64,000 bases of DNA, taken from the NCBI GenBank assembly GCA_945873815.1, contig CAMCEE010000005.1, forward strand, positions 23,858-87,857, given 5' to 3'. Shown here in pieces: positions 1-8,812 of this stretch (position 1 is its first letter; each line of letters opens with the position of its first letter). The notes below the pieces were generated by a model. The model saw only the letters and a program-made list of their open reading frames with translations. It did not search any database and was not told the origin of the DNA. The DNA is from an uncultured Caryophanales bacterium. GTDB taxonomy: Bacteria > Bacillota_I > Bacilli_A > RFN20 > CAG-449. The position numbers were made by a program, and so were the translations under genes.

Positions 1-1
1 A

Positions 2-1162
2 GGATCGGTAAAAGTGGGAGATAAGATCCTATTAATGAATACTAATCTTGATTATACGGTCGAAGAAATGGGTATTAGAACTCCAAAAGAAGTAAAAACA
101 AACGAATTAGTCGCGGGGGAAGTAGGATGGTTATCCGCACAAATAAAAGATATTGTCGATGTTCGTCCAGGTGATACAATCACTTTAAAAAATGATCCTG
201 CTAGTGAACCTCTAGCTGGATATAAAGCAATGAATCCTATGGTTTATTGCGGTCTTTATCCATGCGATTCAAAAAAATATTTAGATTTAAAAGATGCATT
301 AGAGAAATTAAAATTAAACGATGCTTCGTTAACTTATGAACCAGAAACCTCTCAAGCTTTAGGATTTGGTTTTAGATGTGGATTTTTAGGACTACTTCAT
401 ATGGATGTCATCCAAGAAAGATTGGAAAGAGAGTATAACATCAACCTTATTTTAACTGCACCAAGCGTCATTTATCACGTTTATAAATATGATGGAACGA
501 TGGTTGAACTTGATAACCCTGCAAAAATGCCAGACTTAACGACAGTAAAAGATATTGAAGAACCTTATGTTGAAGCTAAGATTATGACTCCAAATGAATA
601 TGTTGGATCAATTATGAAATTATGCCAAGAAAGAAGGGGTACATACGTTTCACTCGACTATCTTGATTCTACTAGAATGCAATTAACATATAATATTCCT
701 CTTGCAGAAATCATCTATAACTTCTTTGATAAACTTAAATCTTATTCTAGAGGTTACGCTTCACTTGATTACCATATTATTGGGTATCAAGTAAGTAAAC
801 TTTGTAAGATGGATATCTTATTAAATGGAGAGTCTATTGATGCTCTTTCATCTATCGTTCATCGCGATTTTGCATATAATCGTGGTAATCAAATCGTAAG
901 AAAATTGAAAGATTTAATTCCAAGACAACAATTTGAAGTACCAATTCAAGCTGCGATTGGAGGAAAAATCATTGCAAGAAGTGATATTAAGGCTGTTAGA
1001 AAGGATGTTCTTGCAAAGTGTTATGGTGGAGATATATCTCGTAAAAAGAAACTTCTTGAAAAACAAAAAGAAGGTAAAAAACGTATGAAAGCAATCGGTA
1101 GCGTTGAAGTTCCACAAGAAGCATTTATGGCTATTTTGTCGGTTGATGATGATGAAGAGTAG
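2..1162 (+). CDS. lepA: Elongation factor 4 (LepA), 3' part
   Basis: LepA is a ribosome-binding GTPase that back-translocates or remodels stalled elongation complexes. The reading frame is open from the left edge, so the gene is cut by the window and its GTPase domain is missing. About 386 residues remain, covering domain II, the EF-G-like domains and the LepA-specific C-terminal domain. The stretch [15 protein letters not shown] and the following motif TAPSVIYHV are characteristic of LepA and separate it from EF-G. The basic C-terminus near residue 350 fits the tRNA-contacting CTD. A GTG near position 14 is internal and not the true start. A strong hairpin terminator follows, so this is the last gene of its transcript. 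Confidence 0.97.
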   Translation, partial: GSVKVGDKILLMNTNLDYTVEEMGIRTPKEVKTNELVAGEVGWLSAQIKDIVDVRPGDTITLKNDPASEPLAGYKAMNPMVYCGLYPCDSKKYLDLKDALEKLKLNDASLTYEPETSQALGFGFRCGFLGLLHMDVIQERLEREYNINLILTAPSVIYHVYKYDGTMVELDNPAKMPDLTTVKDIEEPYVEAKIMTPNEYVGSIMKLCQERRGTYVSLDYLDSTRMQLTYNIPLAEIIYNFFDKLKSYSRGYASLDYHIIGYQVSKLCKMDILLNGESIDALSSIVHRDFAYNRGNQIVRKLKDLIPRQQFEVPIQAAIGGKIIARSDIKAVRKDVLAKCYGGDISRKKKLLEKQKEGKKRMKAIGSVEVPQEAFMAILSVDDDEE

Positions 1163-1205
1163 ATTGTAGCGAAATTTGCTAGTAAAAAATTAGTAAATTA
1201 TTAGT

Positions 1206-1232
1206 AAGCCTCTTGTCTATGAGGCTTTTTTT
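1206..1232 (+). terminator. Rho-independent terminator after lepA
   Basis: A 7-bp perfect stem (AAGCCTC / GAGGCTT) with an 8-nt loop runs into a T tract. It lies 44 bases after the lepA stop and ends the lepA transcript. Confidence 0.9.
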
Positions 1233-1263
1233 ATTATAAAATTAATAAAGGATGGTGATTTTT

Positions 1264-2694
1264 ATGGAGAAAGATCATGGTATTAGATTTAGTGACGAAA
1301 TATATGCAACTAAAGATGATGTTAAGCGCGCGCTAAATATGTCTAGTATTGATTCAATTTGGGAGAAAGTTACTACGTATCGTTCATATTATTTGCATCA
1401 AACTCCTTTAAAAAATGTTGAAAGAGTTCCTTTTAGTGTCGTTCTTCCACCTAGATTAACTAGCAATATTGTTTCTCTTGAAAAGAGAATGTCTAAATTG
1501 CTTATCAAATATTCGCGTCATGGTTCTTTTGGTAGTGAAGTGATAAGAGATTTTGATAGGAAAGAATACACAAATATTTTACGTATTTTAGCTGAAATTA
1601 ATGAGATAAATATTGGTGAAGATACGCTTAGAGCGATAATCGACGAATCATTACCAACTATTCCAGTTGAATATCTTGTCATTAATAATTATTATTTAAC
1701 ACTAAAATATTACAAAAATAGATATGCTGGACCAATCAGCCCTATGCTAATTTGTTCGATGTATTCACAATTATTACATACTGATTTTGATCCTACATCA
1801 TTAGTTTCTTATTATCGTAAAACTGAATTGAATGATAAAGCAGATCATGTGTTTATTGGAAGACATTACGAGGCTGCACCAATTGATAGGATTGATGAGA
1901 TGCTTTCTTCTTTATGTGATTTTTTAAACACTTCGTCATTATTTGGAATCGTTAAGTCAGTTATTGCATATTTCTACATATTGTATATTAAACCTTTTGA
2001 TGATTTTAACGAAGAGATTGCAATTCTAACGATGAAATATGTTTTAGCTCATTGCGATAATGAAGATATTGCAACGTTCTTATCCTTAGAAGAATTGCTT
2101 CAAAAAGATAGAAAAAACTATATTAAATCATTAAATCTTGAATCAGAAATGAAATTGGATTTTACATATATTTTAAGCTATATTGTTCAACTTATTGATG
2201 AGATGGTCGCAGATATTGAAAATAATATTCAAAGCCTTGATGCGATATTGTTATTTCAAGAACAAAGAAGAGAAGACCATCCAAGCGTTGAACAACATGT
2301 TCGTCAAATCCTAGTTTCTCCTTCTCCTCAAATTGAGAAACAAGAAGATAATGAAGAGGAACAAATAATGGAAGTGAAAGCTTCACCTTCATATAATGTT
2401 GAAAGAAAAGTTGCTCTTCCTGTTCTTCCTGTAGGACTTGATGAAAATGATGCTGAACTTGTTGCACAACATCTTATTGAATTATATCCAACGATGAGAA
2501 AAAACCAAGCTGAATTCTATGCACGTCATTGTACGATTGGTAAATATTATACGATTAGTCAATATAAAAAAGAGCAAAATGTTGCTTATGAAACGGCAAG
2601 AACAAGCATGGATAACCTAGTTAATTTAGGTTTTTATAAAAAAGAAAATATTAGAAATAAGTTTGTTTACACGCCAACTTTAAAAGATAATTAG
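1264..2694 (+). CDS. Fic-fold protein with degenerate active site and C-terminal winged helix
   Basis: This protein of about 476 residues resembles Fic/DOC proteins, which transfer AMP or other groups to target proteins. Around residues 195-265 it has the Fic pattern: an entry helix after FIGRHYEAAP, then the helix pair YILYIKPFDDFNEEIA. In active Fic proteins that position reads HPFxDGNGR; here the catalytic histidine and the GNGR anion-binding loop are absent, so AMPylation is unlikely. The last 70 residues look like the winged helix often attached to Fic proteins (TISQYKKEQNVAYETARTSM). A linker at about 335-385 is acidic and low complexity. I start at 1264 because AAAGGATGGTG sits 7 bases upstream; an in-frame ATG at 1252 overlaps that ribosome site. 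Function unknown, perhaps a DNA-binding or scaffold protein. Confidence 0.6.
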   Translation: MEKDHGIRFSDEIYATKDDVKRALNMSSIDSIWEKVTTYRSYYLHQTPLKNVERVPFSVVLPPRLTSNIVSLEKRMSKLLIKYSRHGSFGSEVIRDFDRKEYTNILRILAEINEINIGEDTLRAIIDESLPTIPVEYLVINNYYLTLKYYKNRYAGPISPMLICSMYSQLLHTDFDPTSLVSYYRKTELNDKADHVFIGRHYEAAPIDRIDEMLSSLCDFLNTSSLFGIVKSVIAYFYILYIKPFDDFNEEIAILTMKYVLAHCDNEDIATFLSLEELLQKDRKNYIKSLNLESEMKLDFTYILSYIVQLIDEMVADIENNIQSLDAILLFQEQRREDHPSVEQHVRQILVSPSPQIEKQEDNEEEQIMEVKASPSYNVERKVALPVLPVGLDENDAELVAQHLIELYPTMRKNQAEFYARHCTIGKYYTISQYKKEQNVAYETARTSMDNLVNLGFYKKENIRNKFVYTPTLKDN

Positions 2695-2704
2695 GAGGAG
2701 ACTT

Positions 2705-2914
2705 ATGCGTTTATTAGAAGCAAATCCAGGATTGAATGTCGTATGGATTTTACTTGGAGCAATAGGCTTAGGATTAATAGTATTTTTATTAAGAAAATTT
2801 ATTCCTGGATTAAAAGGAGAAGATACTATTGAGGATGAAAAGAAAGTCGCAGAAGACAATGTAAAAAGAAGGATAGTTGAATATAAAGAAGAAGAGAAGG
2901 ATGAAGAAGAATAG
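2705..2914 (+). CDS. Small single-span membrane protein
   Basis: This 69-residue protein begins after an AGGAGGAG ribosome site. It has one hydrophobic segment at about residues 11-30 (VVWILLGAIGLGLIVFLL), then a basic turn and a strongly acidic tail ending in EEEKDEEE. Its 3' end overlaps the start of hemW by 14 bases, so the two are translationally linked. I do not recognise a family. The strong ribosome site and tight packing between genes support it being real. Confidence 0.6.
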   Translation: MRLLEANPGLNVVWILLGAIGLGLIVFLLRKFIPGLKGEDTIEDEKKVAEDNVKRRIVEYKEEEKDEEE

Positions 2915-3962
2915 AGGATTATACATTCATATTCCATTCTGTACTCATCTATGCTCTTATTGTGATTTTTCGAAATTATTATATGATAAAGATTTAGTAA
3001 AAAGATATCTTGATGAATTAAATCTTGAATTGCAAGAAAGAAAGATTAAAGATATTACGTCTATTTATATTGGTGGAGGAACTCCAACGAGTTTAGATGA
3101 AGAAGAATTGGAATATCTTTTAAAGATGATTGATGAATTTTTCATTGAAGGGATTTCTTATACGATTGAAGCTAATGTTGAAAATCTCACTCCAAATAAA
3201 ATTAAAATATTAAAAAAACATGGTATTAATCGCATATCGCTTGGAGTTCAAACATTTGATGATAATCTACTAAAATTAATCAATCGCTTTCATTCTTATA
3301 ATGATACAAAAAGAGTAATTAATGAAATCGTAGAGAATGGGATTAATGATATAAATATCGATTTAATTTATGGCCTTCCTTTGGAAGATATGAATCTATT
3401 AAAAAAGGATCTAGATATCGCGATGACTTTACCTCTTACTCATATTTCAACTTATTCACTTATGATAAATAAGAATACAAAGATGTACATTGATGGATGG
3501 AAAGAAAAAGATGAAGATGAGATTCGAAAGATGTATGATTATATTGTTTCGTATTTAAAAGAACATGGATTTAATCGATATGAAGTAAGTAATTTTTCAA
3601 AAGATGGTTACGAATCAAAGCATAATTTAATTTATTGGCATAATGAAGAATATTATGGGGTAGGGTTAGGTGCTTCTGGCTATATTGATGGAATTAGATA
3701 TACAAATACAAAATCTATCAATAAATATCTTAATCATATGAGAAACTATGAAAGCGAAATATTAAAAGAAGATGATATTTGTTTCTATGATGTAATGTTG
3801 GGATTAAGGTTAAAGGAAGGAATTCTAGAAAATAAAATTATTAATAAGGAAAAGATGAATGAATTAATAAGGCGCAATCTATTAGTAAGATGTGAAAATA
3901 GAATTAGAGTGAACGATGAATATTTATTTATATTAGATTATATTTTAAAAGAATTGTTGTAG
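2901..3962 (+). CDS. hemW: HemW-like radical SAM heme chaperone
   Basis: HemW belongs to the radical SAM family of coproporphyrinogen dehydrogenase-like proteins and delivers heme to target proteins. The 353-residue product starts MKKNRGLYIHIPFC and carries the 4Fe-4S motif C-x3-C-x2-C (CTHLCSYC) near residue 14, the SAM-binding glycine motif GGGTPT, and the family motifs NRISLGVQTF and YGLP. The residue after the third cysteine is Asp, not Cys, as in HemW and unlike true HemN. An in-frame TTG upstream at 2877 lies inside the previous gene and is unlikely as start. No other heme gene is near. Confidence 0.85.
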   Translation: MKKNRGLYIHIPFCTHLCSYCDFSKLLYDKDLVKRYLDELNLELQERKIKDITSIYIGGGTPTSLDEEELEYLLKMIDEFFIEGISYTIEANVENLTPNKIKILKKHGINRISLGVQTFDDNLLKLINRFHSYNDTKRVINEIVENGINDINIDLIYGLPLEDMNLLKKDLDIAMTLPLTHISTYSLMINKNTKMYIDGWKEKDEDEIRKMYDYIVSYLKEHGFNRYEVSNFSKDGYESKHNLIYWHNEEYYGVGLGASGYIDGIRYTNTKSINKYLNHMRNYESEILKEDDICFYDVMLGLRLKEGILENKIINKEKMNELIRRNLLVRCENRIRVNDEYLFILDYILKELL

Positions 3963-3973
3963 AGAGGAGTAGT

Positions 3974-4381
3974 ATGCAAATTGCTAGTTTTGAAAAGAGA
4001 TTATTAGCTTTTATTATTGATTATGGGATTGGTATAGCGTTAGGTGTCCTATTATATTTTTTTGTGTTTAATGGATTACTTGGATGGCATATTGCTTATA
4101 TATTTGTCATAATTCTTGTGACATTATTCATCTATTATGCTTTGATTGTGGATTTGATTACGTATTTTACGAATGGTTATTCTATTGGAAATTTTATTGT
4201 TGGAATTAAAATGGTTTCAATCAAATTCCATAGGTTGTCATTTAGACAAATTCTTGTTAAGTATATTTCTTTATCATTATTACCTTGTTGCATGATAAAT
4301 GCTGTATACATGCTTCTTAAACATACAGAAAAAACAATATTTGATGAATTGAGTCATACTGTTAGTATTTCAATAAGATAA
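3974..4381 (+). CDS. RDD family membrane protein
   Basis: The 135-residue protein opens with the RDD signature (FEKRLLAFIIDYGIG), conserved Arg and Asp in the first membrane helix. Hydrophobic segments lie near residues 11-31, 38-62 and 90-113, and the central GNFIVGIKMV matches the family's typical G-x3-G-ikvv turn. RDD proteins are small polytopic membrane proteins, some proposed as ion exchangers, but most have no known role. It starts 11 bases after hemW behind GAGAGGAG and probably shares its transcript. Confidence 0.8.
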   Translation: MQIASFEKRLLAFIIDYGIGIALGVLLYFFVFNGLLGWHIAYIFVIILVTLFIYYALIVDLITYFTNGYSIGNFIVGIKMVSIKFHRLSFRQILVKYISLSLLPCCMINAVYMLLKHTEKTIFDELSHTVSISIR

Positions 4382-4391
4382 GGAGGCAGTT

Positions 4392-4754
4392 ATGAAATTA
4401 TTAGGAAATCTTATATGGTTAATTTTTGGTGGATTATTATGGAGTCTTGCTTTAACTATCATGGGAGTCTTATGTTGCGTTACTATTATTGGGATTCCAA
4501 TGGGTGTGCAACTTTTCAAGATGGCAGGATTTGTTCTTTTACCTTTTGGAAAAACAGTTACTCCATCTAAACCATCAGGTCTTAAACTTGTATTAAACGT
4601 TATTTGGGCAATATTCTTTGGATGGGAAATTGCGTTAGGTTTCTTAGCTACAGGATTAGTTTATTGCATTACAATTATTGGAATTCCATTTGGTATTCAA
4701 TATTTTAAACTAGCTTCATTTGTTATATTGCCATTAGGACAAGATTTCAGATAA
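4392..4754 (+). CDS. YccF domain-containing inner membrane protein
   Basis: The 120-residue protein has two copies of the YccF (DUF307) unit: GNLIWLIFGG with CVTIIGIPMGVQLFKMA in the first half, and LNVIWAIFFGW with CITIIGIPFGIQYFKLA in the second. Both halves end in a LPFG or LPLG turn, giving an internal tandem repeat with paired membrane helices. The biochemical role of YccF is unknown. An AAGGAGG ribosome site lies just before the start. A terminator that overlaps the next promoter follows. Confidence 0.85.
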   Translation: MKLLGNLIWLIFGGLLWSLALTIMGVLCCVTIIGIPMGVQLFKMAGFVLLPFGKTVTPSKPSGLKLVLNVIWAIFFGWEIALGFLATGLVYCITIIGIPFGIQYFKLASFVILPLGQDFR

Positions 4755-4766
4755 TAACTATTTTTT

Positions 4767-4806
4767 ATCAAATTTTTCAAAAACGCTTGAAATATTTGAT
4801 TTTTTT
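4767..4806 (+). terminator. Terminator after yccF-like gene
   Basis: A long hairpin with stems ATCAAAT / ATTTGAT and TTTCAA / TTGAAA around a 6-nt loop is followed by six T. Its 3' arm and T run also contain the -35 box of the next promoter. Confidence 0.85.
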
Positions 4807-4815
4807 CAATATACT
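4787..4815 (+). promoter_or_regulatory. Sigma-A type promoter of the riboswitch-ABC operon
   Basis: TTGAAA at 4787-4792 and TATACT at 4810-4815 are separated by 17 bases, close to consensus. Transcription would start near 4822, just before the lysine riboswitch. The box positions lie inside the preceding terminator. Confidence 0.75.
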
Positions 4816-4831
4816 CAAAAACATAAATTGG

Positions 4832-4992
4832 ATTGGATAGAGGAGCAACACAGAATAGTATTTACTGGAGAAGGCGTTCGATGAAAGTAAAGAAAGGCAA
4901 GGTTGCCGAAACAATATGAAGGCATTCATATATGTTGGGATGTAGTATAAGATATTACATACTCCTACATTATTTGTAGAGGCGCTATTAAT
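4832..4992 (+). promoter_or_regulatory. Lysine riboswitch (L box) aptamer
   Basis: The untranslated leader carries the conserved blocks of the lysine aptamer in order: GATAGAGGAGC at the 5' junction, AGTATTTACTGGAGAAGG, GAAAGGCAAGG, GCCGAAAC, TTGGGA with a later TACTCCTACA arm, and GTAGAGGCGCTAT closing the P1 stem with GATAG. It reports lysine level to the genes downstream, so the following ABC importer is most likely a lysine importer repressed when lysine is plentiful. An intrinsic terminator follows at 5008. Confidence 0.9.
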
Positions 4993-5007
4993 GAACGTTG
5001 ATTTCTT

Positions 5008-5042
5008 AGATTGTATCATTAATAGGTGATGCAATCTTTTTT
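5008..5042 (+). terminator. Riboswitch-controlled terminator (expression platform)
   Basis: AGATTG-T-ATCA pairs with TGAT-G-CAATCT and runs into six T, 17 bases before the first ABC gene. Lysine-bound aptamer would be expected to allow this hairpin and stop transcription. I did not resolve the competing antiterminator fully. Confidence 0.75.
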
Positions 5043-5059
5043 AAAAGAAGGAGACGTAT

Positions 5060-5929
5060 ATGAAGAAAAATTTATTAAGAAGTGCACTATTAGTATCATT
5101 ATGTGCAGCAGGAGTTTCAGGATTTTCATCCTGTGGTGGAAATGTAGTTAAAGGACTTGATGATGGAGTTTTAACTATTGGACTTGAATGTGATTATGCT
5201 CCATTTAACTGGACTACATCGGTTGAAAGTGAACACACATTACCAATTTCAAATTCTGCAGGTAATTTTGCAGATGGGTACGACATCAATTTTGCAAAAA
5301 AATTAGGCGAACAATTAAATGTAGAAGTAAAGATTGTTAAATTAGAATGGAGCGCATTAATCGTCAATCTTAATAGCAATGTTATCGATTGTATTATCGC
5401 TGGTATGACCGATACAGAGGAAAGAAGAGAATCCATTGATTTTACTAACGAATACTATCGTAGTGAATTAGTATTTATAACCCAAAAATCTATATCTGAT
5501 TCATATCAAAATCAAGTATTGTCAAATGAACAAATTAATACTGTATTTGGAGGAAAGAACTTAATAAGCCAAGTTTCAACTGTTACAGATGAAGTTTTAG
5601 ATATTTTTGCAACAAATTATAATTCTGTTCATTTAACACCGGTTGAAACATTTGCTCGTGCAGCAAACGATGTAGTTACTGGTGCAGCATTTGCAATGTC
5701 TGCAGAATTACCTGTTGCTCAAGCAATCTGTTCACAAAATGACGGTTTAGGTATAGTTCACGTTAATCAAGAAGTACTTGGTTCATATTTAAGTGAATTA
5801 GGAGTTTCAGTTGGTATAAGAAAAGGTGATAATGAATTGAAAGATGCAATTAATAATGTACTAGCATCATATGATACTGCAGCAAGAGTAAATGATATGA
5901 CTAGTGCAAATGAAAGGGTTAGCGCATAA
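5060..5929 (+). CDS. Amino-acid ABC transporter, substrate-binding lipoprotein (probable lysine)
   Basis: The 289-residue protein begins with a lipoprotein signal ending in GFSSC, with Cys 25 as the likely lipidated residue, so it sits on the outer face of the membrane. The rest matches the family 3 solute-binding fold (SBP_bac_3): TIGLECDYAPFNW at the N-terminus, GYDINFAKKLGEQL, LIVNLNSNVIDCIIAGMTDTEER, and DFTNEYY. These are the usual signatures of polar amino-acid binders. The lysine riboswitch upstream points to lysine as ligand. Its stop codon overlaps the permease start by one base. Confidence 0.9.
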   Translation: MKKNLLRSALLVSLCAAGVSGFSSCGGNVVKGLDDGVLTIGLECDYAPFNWTTSVESEHTLPISNSAGNFADGYDINFAKKLGEQLNVEVKIVKLEWSALIVNLNSNVIDCIIAGMTDTEERRESIDFTNEYYRSELVFITQKSISDSYQNQVLSNEQINTVFGGKNLISQVSTVTDEVLDIFATNYNSVHLTPVETFARAANDVVTGAAFAMSAELPVAQAICSQNDGLGIVHVNQEVLGSYLSELGVSVGIRKGDNELKDAINNVLASYDTAARVNDMTSANERVSA

Positions 5930-6726
5930 TGTTTCTTTCAAATGTATTTGACGATGTTGGAAGTTTACTCGCAAAAGAAGAATACGTTAATTGGATATTA
6001 CAAGGTCTTGCTGGCACAGTTGTAATTGCTTTAATTGGTACTCTTGGAGGTCTTCTAATCGGTATCTTCTTAGCTTTTGGAAAAAGGTTAGTAATCGAAA
6101 AGAATTCTCCTTGGTATCAAAAATTGTGGAAATATCCTCTTAGATGGCTTGCAACTGTTTATTCAGTTATCGTTAGAGGAACCCCAATGATGGTTCAAGC
6201 TTTGCTATTTCAACAATTATTCCTCTTATTTGGCGTTAATTTTAATAATATATGGAATGATGTTCCAGTATTCAATGGTTGGTTTTTAGCTGGCTCTATA
6301 ATCATTGTTCTTAATACTACCGCTTATATGGGAGAGATTATCATCGCAGGATTAAATGGTGTTGGACAAGATCAAATCGAAGGAGCAAAAGCTTTAGGAA
6401 TGAATGATTTTCAAATCTTGATTCATGTTACATTACCTCAAGCAATTAAGAATTCAATTCCAACTATTGGAAATGAATTAATTGTAAATATCAAAGATTC
6501 GTCTGTTTTAAATGTTATTAGTGTTACTGAACTGTTCTTTCAAGCAAAGACAATTGCAGGGAAATCATATAAATACATGGCAATTTACCTTATTATTGCA
6601 GCATGCTACTTATTATTAACATTATTAGCAACAGCAATACTAAAAATCGTTAGTATGAAATTAGAAGGAAAGAAGATAAATTGGAGTTTCTTCCATTATT
6701 CGAATCCTAAAATGAAAGGAGATTAA
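5929..6726 (+). CDS. Amino-acid ABC transporter permease (probable lysine)
   Basis: This 265-residue membrane protein belongs to the HisM/GlnP type permeases of polar amino-acid importers. It has about five membrane segments, beginning near residues 20-45, and the cytoplasmic EAA loop [22 protein letters not shown] near residues 148-169, which docks onto the ATPase. The motif [11 protein letters not shown] is typical of the family. The one-base overlap with the binding protein and the adjoining ATPase gene make a single import complex under riboswitch control. Confidence 0.93.
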   Translation: MFLSNVFDDVGSLLAKEEYVNWILQGLAGTVVIALIGTLGGLLIGIFLAFGKRLVIEKNSPWYQKLWKYPLRWLATVYSVIVRGTPMMVQALLFQQLFLLFGVNFNNIWNDVPVFNGWFLAGSIIIVLNTTAYMGEIIIAGLNGVGQDQIEGAKALGMNDFQILIHVTLPQAIKNSIPTIGNELIVNIKDSSVLNVISVTELFFQAKTIAGKSYKYMAIYLIIAACYLLLTLLATAILKIVSMKLEGKKINWSFFHYSNPKMKGD

Positions 6727-6731
6727 TCGTT

Positions 6732-7505
6732 ATGAAGAAGAATTTATCAGTTTTCGATATTGATGATTATAAAGATCCGATCATTTCAATTGAACATTTA
6801 AAGAAGAATTTTGATAATACCGAAGTTTTAAAAGATGTTTCTTTTACTGTTAATAAGGGTGAATGCGTAGTTATTATTGGTTCATCTGGCTCAGGTAAAT
6901 CAACGATGTTAAGATGTATTAATCTTCTAGAAAGACCAACATCTGGTTCTATTAAATTTAAGGGAATAGACATACTTGATAAAAATATTCCTGTTAATAA
7001 ATTAAGAGAAAAAGTTTCGATGGTTTTTCAATCCTTTGATTTATTCAATAATATGAATGTTTTGAAGAATTGTATTATTGGACAAACTAAAGTACTTAAA
7101 AGAAATCCTCTCGAGGCTAAAAAGATTGCGCTTGATAATCTTACTAAGGTTGGAATGATTGATAGAAAAGATTTTAAGATAAGTGAAATATCGGGTGGAC
7201 AAAAACAACGTGTTGCAATTGCAAGAGCTCTATCAATGTCTCCAGATGTTATTCTATTTGATGAACCTACTAGTGCACTAGATCCTGAGATGGTTGGAGA
7301 AGTCCTTGGAGTAATGAAGGAACTAGCTAAAGAAGGAATGACGATGATTGTGGTAACTCACGAAATGGCTTTTGCACGTGATGTTGCAGATAAGGTTATC
7401 TTTATGGATAATGGTTACATCGTTGAAACGGGTACATCAGAAGAAATATTCTCATCCCCAAAAGAAGAAAGAACAAGAGAATTTTTATCTCGTTATATTG
7501 GATAG
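6732..7505 (+). CDS. Amino-acid ABC transporter ATP-binding protein (probable lysine)
   Basis: The 257-residue ATPase powers the importer from the cytoplasmic side. Visible motifs are Walker [10 protein letters not shown] near residue 51, Q-loop [11 protein letters not shown] signature SGGQKQR, Walker [15 protein letters not shown], and the H-loop VVTHEM. It closely follows the GlnQ/HisP pattern and has an N-terminal extension of about 15 residues before the core. It ends the three-gene lysine-responsive operon and is followed by a terminator. Confidence 0.95.
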   Translation: MKKNLSVFDIDDYKDPIISIEHLKKNFDNTEVLKDVSFTVNKGECVVIIGSSGSGKSTMLRCINLLERPTSGSIKFKGIDILDKNIPVNKLREKVSMVFQSFDLFNNMNVLKNCIIGQTKVLKRNPLEAKKIALDNLTKVGMIDRKDFKISEISGGQKQRVAIARALSMSPDVILFDEPTSALDPEMVGEVLGVMKELAKEGMTMIVVTHEMAFARDVADKVIFMDNGYIVETGTSEEIFSSPKEERTREFLSRYIG

Positions 7506-7514
7506 AATTATATG

Positions 7515-7544
7515 AGGCCACTTTATAAGGTGACCTTTTTTTTT
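7515..7544 (+). terminator. Terminator of the ABC importer operon
   Basis: A nine-pair stem (AGGCCACTT / AGGTGACCT, with one mismatch and one G-T pair) with a TATA loop is followed by nine T. The 220 bases from here to hrcA are AT-rich and hold only the hrcA control region. Confidence 0.85.
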
Positions 7545-7681
7545 GAATTTCGACATGAATAAACTATTCTTAATTAATATAAACTAATCCGTTTTTTTCT
7601 TTATATACTACGCGATATTTTTTAGATAAAAGAACGCTTTAATTTTATTTATATAAAATAAAAAATAAAAAATAAAAAAAA

Positions 7682-7708
7682 TTAGCACTCTTTTGTTGAC
7701 TTTGCTAA
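7682..7708 (+). promoter_or_regulatory. Imperfect upstream CIRCE operator
   Basis: A perfect left half TTAGCACTC is followed by 9 bases and a right half CTTTGCTAA that keeps six of nine consensus bases. It covers the -35 box of the hrcA promoter and would allow a second HrcA dimer to bind. This is weaker than the site at 7728. Confidence 0.6.
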
Positions 7709-7723
7709 GAAATTGAATATAAT
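7696..7723 (+). promoter_or_regulatory. Promoter of the hrcA-dnaK operon
   Basis: TTGACT at 7696-7701 and TATAAT at 7718-7723 have a 16-base spacer. A second TATAAT overlaps at 7723-7728. The promoter is bracketed by CIRCE sites, as expected for HrcA repression. Confidence 0.85.
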
Positions 7724-7727
7724 ATAA

Positions 7728-7754
7728 TTAGCACTGAAAGAAAAAGAGTGCTAA
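7728..7754 (+). promoter_or_regulatory. CIRCE operator (HrcA binding site)
   Basis: TTAGCACTG, nine bases, then GAGTGCTAA: the CIRCE inverted repeat with one mismatch in the left arm. It lies right after the -10 box and before the hrcA ribosome site, so HrcA would block transcription and the element would also form a hairpin in the mRNA leader. Confidence 0.93.
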
Positions 7755-7765
7755 AGGAGGCTTAA

Positions 7766-8812
7766 ATGTCATTAACAAGAAAGCATCAAATATTAAAATA
7801 TATTGTAGAATATTTCATAAAGACTGCTGAACCTGTTGGAAGTAATACTCTCATTAATGAATATCATGTTCCATATAGTTCTGCAACTATAAGAAATGAT
7901 ATGGCTGATCTTGAAAAAGAGGGTTACATTGAAAAGACTCATACTTCTAGTGGTAGAATTCCATCTAGTAAAGGTTACCACTTCTATATTGATTTCTTAC
8001 GTGAAAAGAGTGTAGATGAAGAAGTTAAGTACCAATTAGCTAACATTTTTACGCAAAGAGAGAAGAGCGTAGATGATGTAATCAAAGAATCTTGTGAGAT
8101 TCTATCTCATATGACCAACCTTGCCTCAGTAGTTCTTGGTCCTAGTGCAAATGATGAACATTTATTATCTGTCAATATCTATGCTTTAAGTAGTAATTCT
8201 GCAACTGCAGTATTCATTACAGATAAGGGGTATGTAGAAAATAAAACATTTGTTCTAAAGGATGAAGTGAAAGTTAAGGATTTGGAAGAATGTGTCAAAT
8301 TATTAAATGATCGATTAAAAGGTGCTCCTATTAGTCAATTAGTTGAGAAAATGGAGGCATTAAAACCAATACTTAGTGATTATATTAAGAGTAATGATGC
8401 GATTTATCGAGCAATTGCTGATGCGTTAATTCGATTCAGTTCAGAAAGAGTATCAATGTTTGGACAATCAAATTTATTGAATCAGCCAGAATTTAATGAT
8501 ACGGAAAAATTGAAAACATTATTAAAATTTATTGAGGATCCAGATAAATTTGCTGGAACTCTAAAAACTACTAAAAATGGTGTTGATGTTCATATCGGTG
8601 AAGAAAATGAACATCTTGACGATGTATCTGTCGTAACTTCTGATATCAATGTTGGAGGAAGACAACTAGGAAAAATTGCTTTAGTTGGTCCAACTCGTAT
8701 GGATTACGATAAGGTACTATCCGCATTAGAATACGTCATAGAGAAATTTAATGAAGTTTATGGGGCGGATGAAGGAAAGGAAGAGGAAGATGACGAAAGA
8801 AGAGCAAATTAA
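7766..8812 (+). CDS. hrcA: Heat-inducible transcription repressor HrcA
   Basis: HrcA is the repressor that binds CIRCE and is kept active by the GroE chaperonin. The 348-residue protein opens with its winged-helix domain (RKHQILKYIVEYFIKT, then SATIRNDMADLEKEGYI and HTSSGRIPSSKGY), followed by the HrcA effector domain. The length matches the family. It is the first gene behind two CIRCE sites, so it is autoregulated. The start has the ribosome site AAAGGAGG immediately upstream. The grpE start lies inside its 3' end. Confidence 0.96.
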   Translation: MSLTRKHQILKYIVEYFIKTAEPVGSNTLINEYHVPYSSATIRNDMADLEKEGYIEKTHTSSGRIPSSKGYHFYIDFLREKSVDEEVKYQLANIFTQREKSVDDVIKESCEILSHMTNLASVVLGPSANDEHLLSVNIYALSSNSATAVFITDKGYVENKTFVLKDEVKVKDLEECVKLLNDRLKGAPISQLVEKMEALKPILSDYIKSNDAIYRAIADALIRFSSERVSMFGQSNLLNQPEFNDTEKLKTLLKFIEDPDKFAGTLKTTKNGVDVHIGEENEHLDDVSVVTSDINVGGRQLGKIALVGPTRMDYDKVLSALEYVIEKFNEVYGADEGKEEEDDERRAN

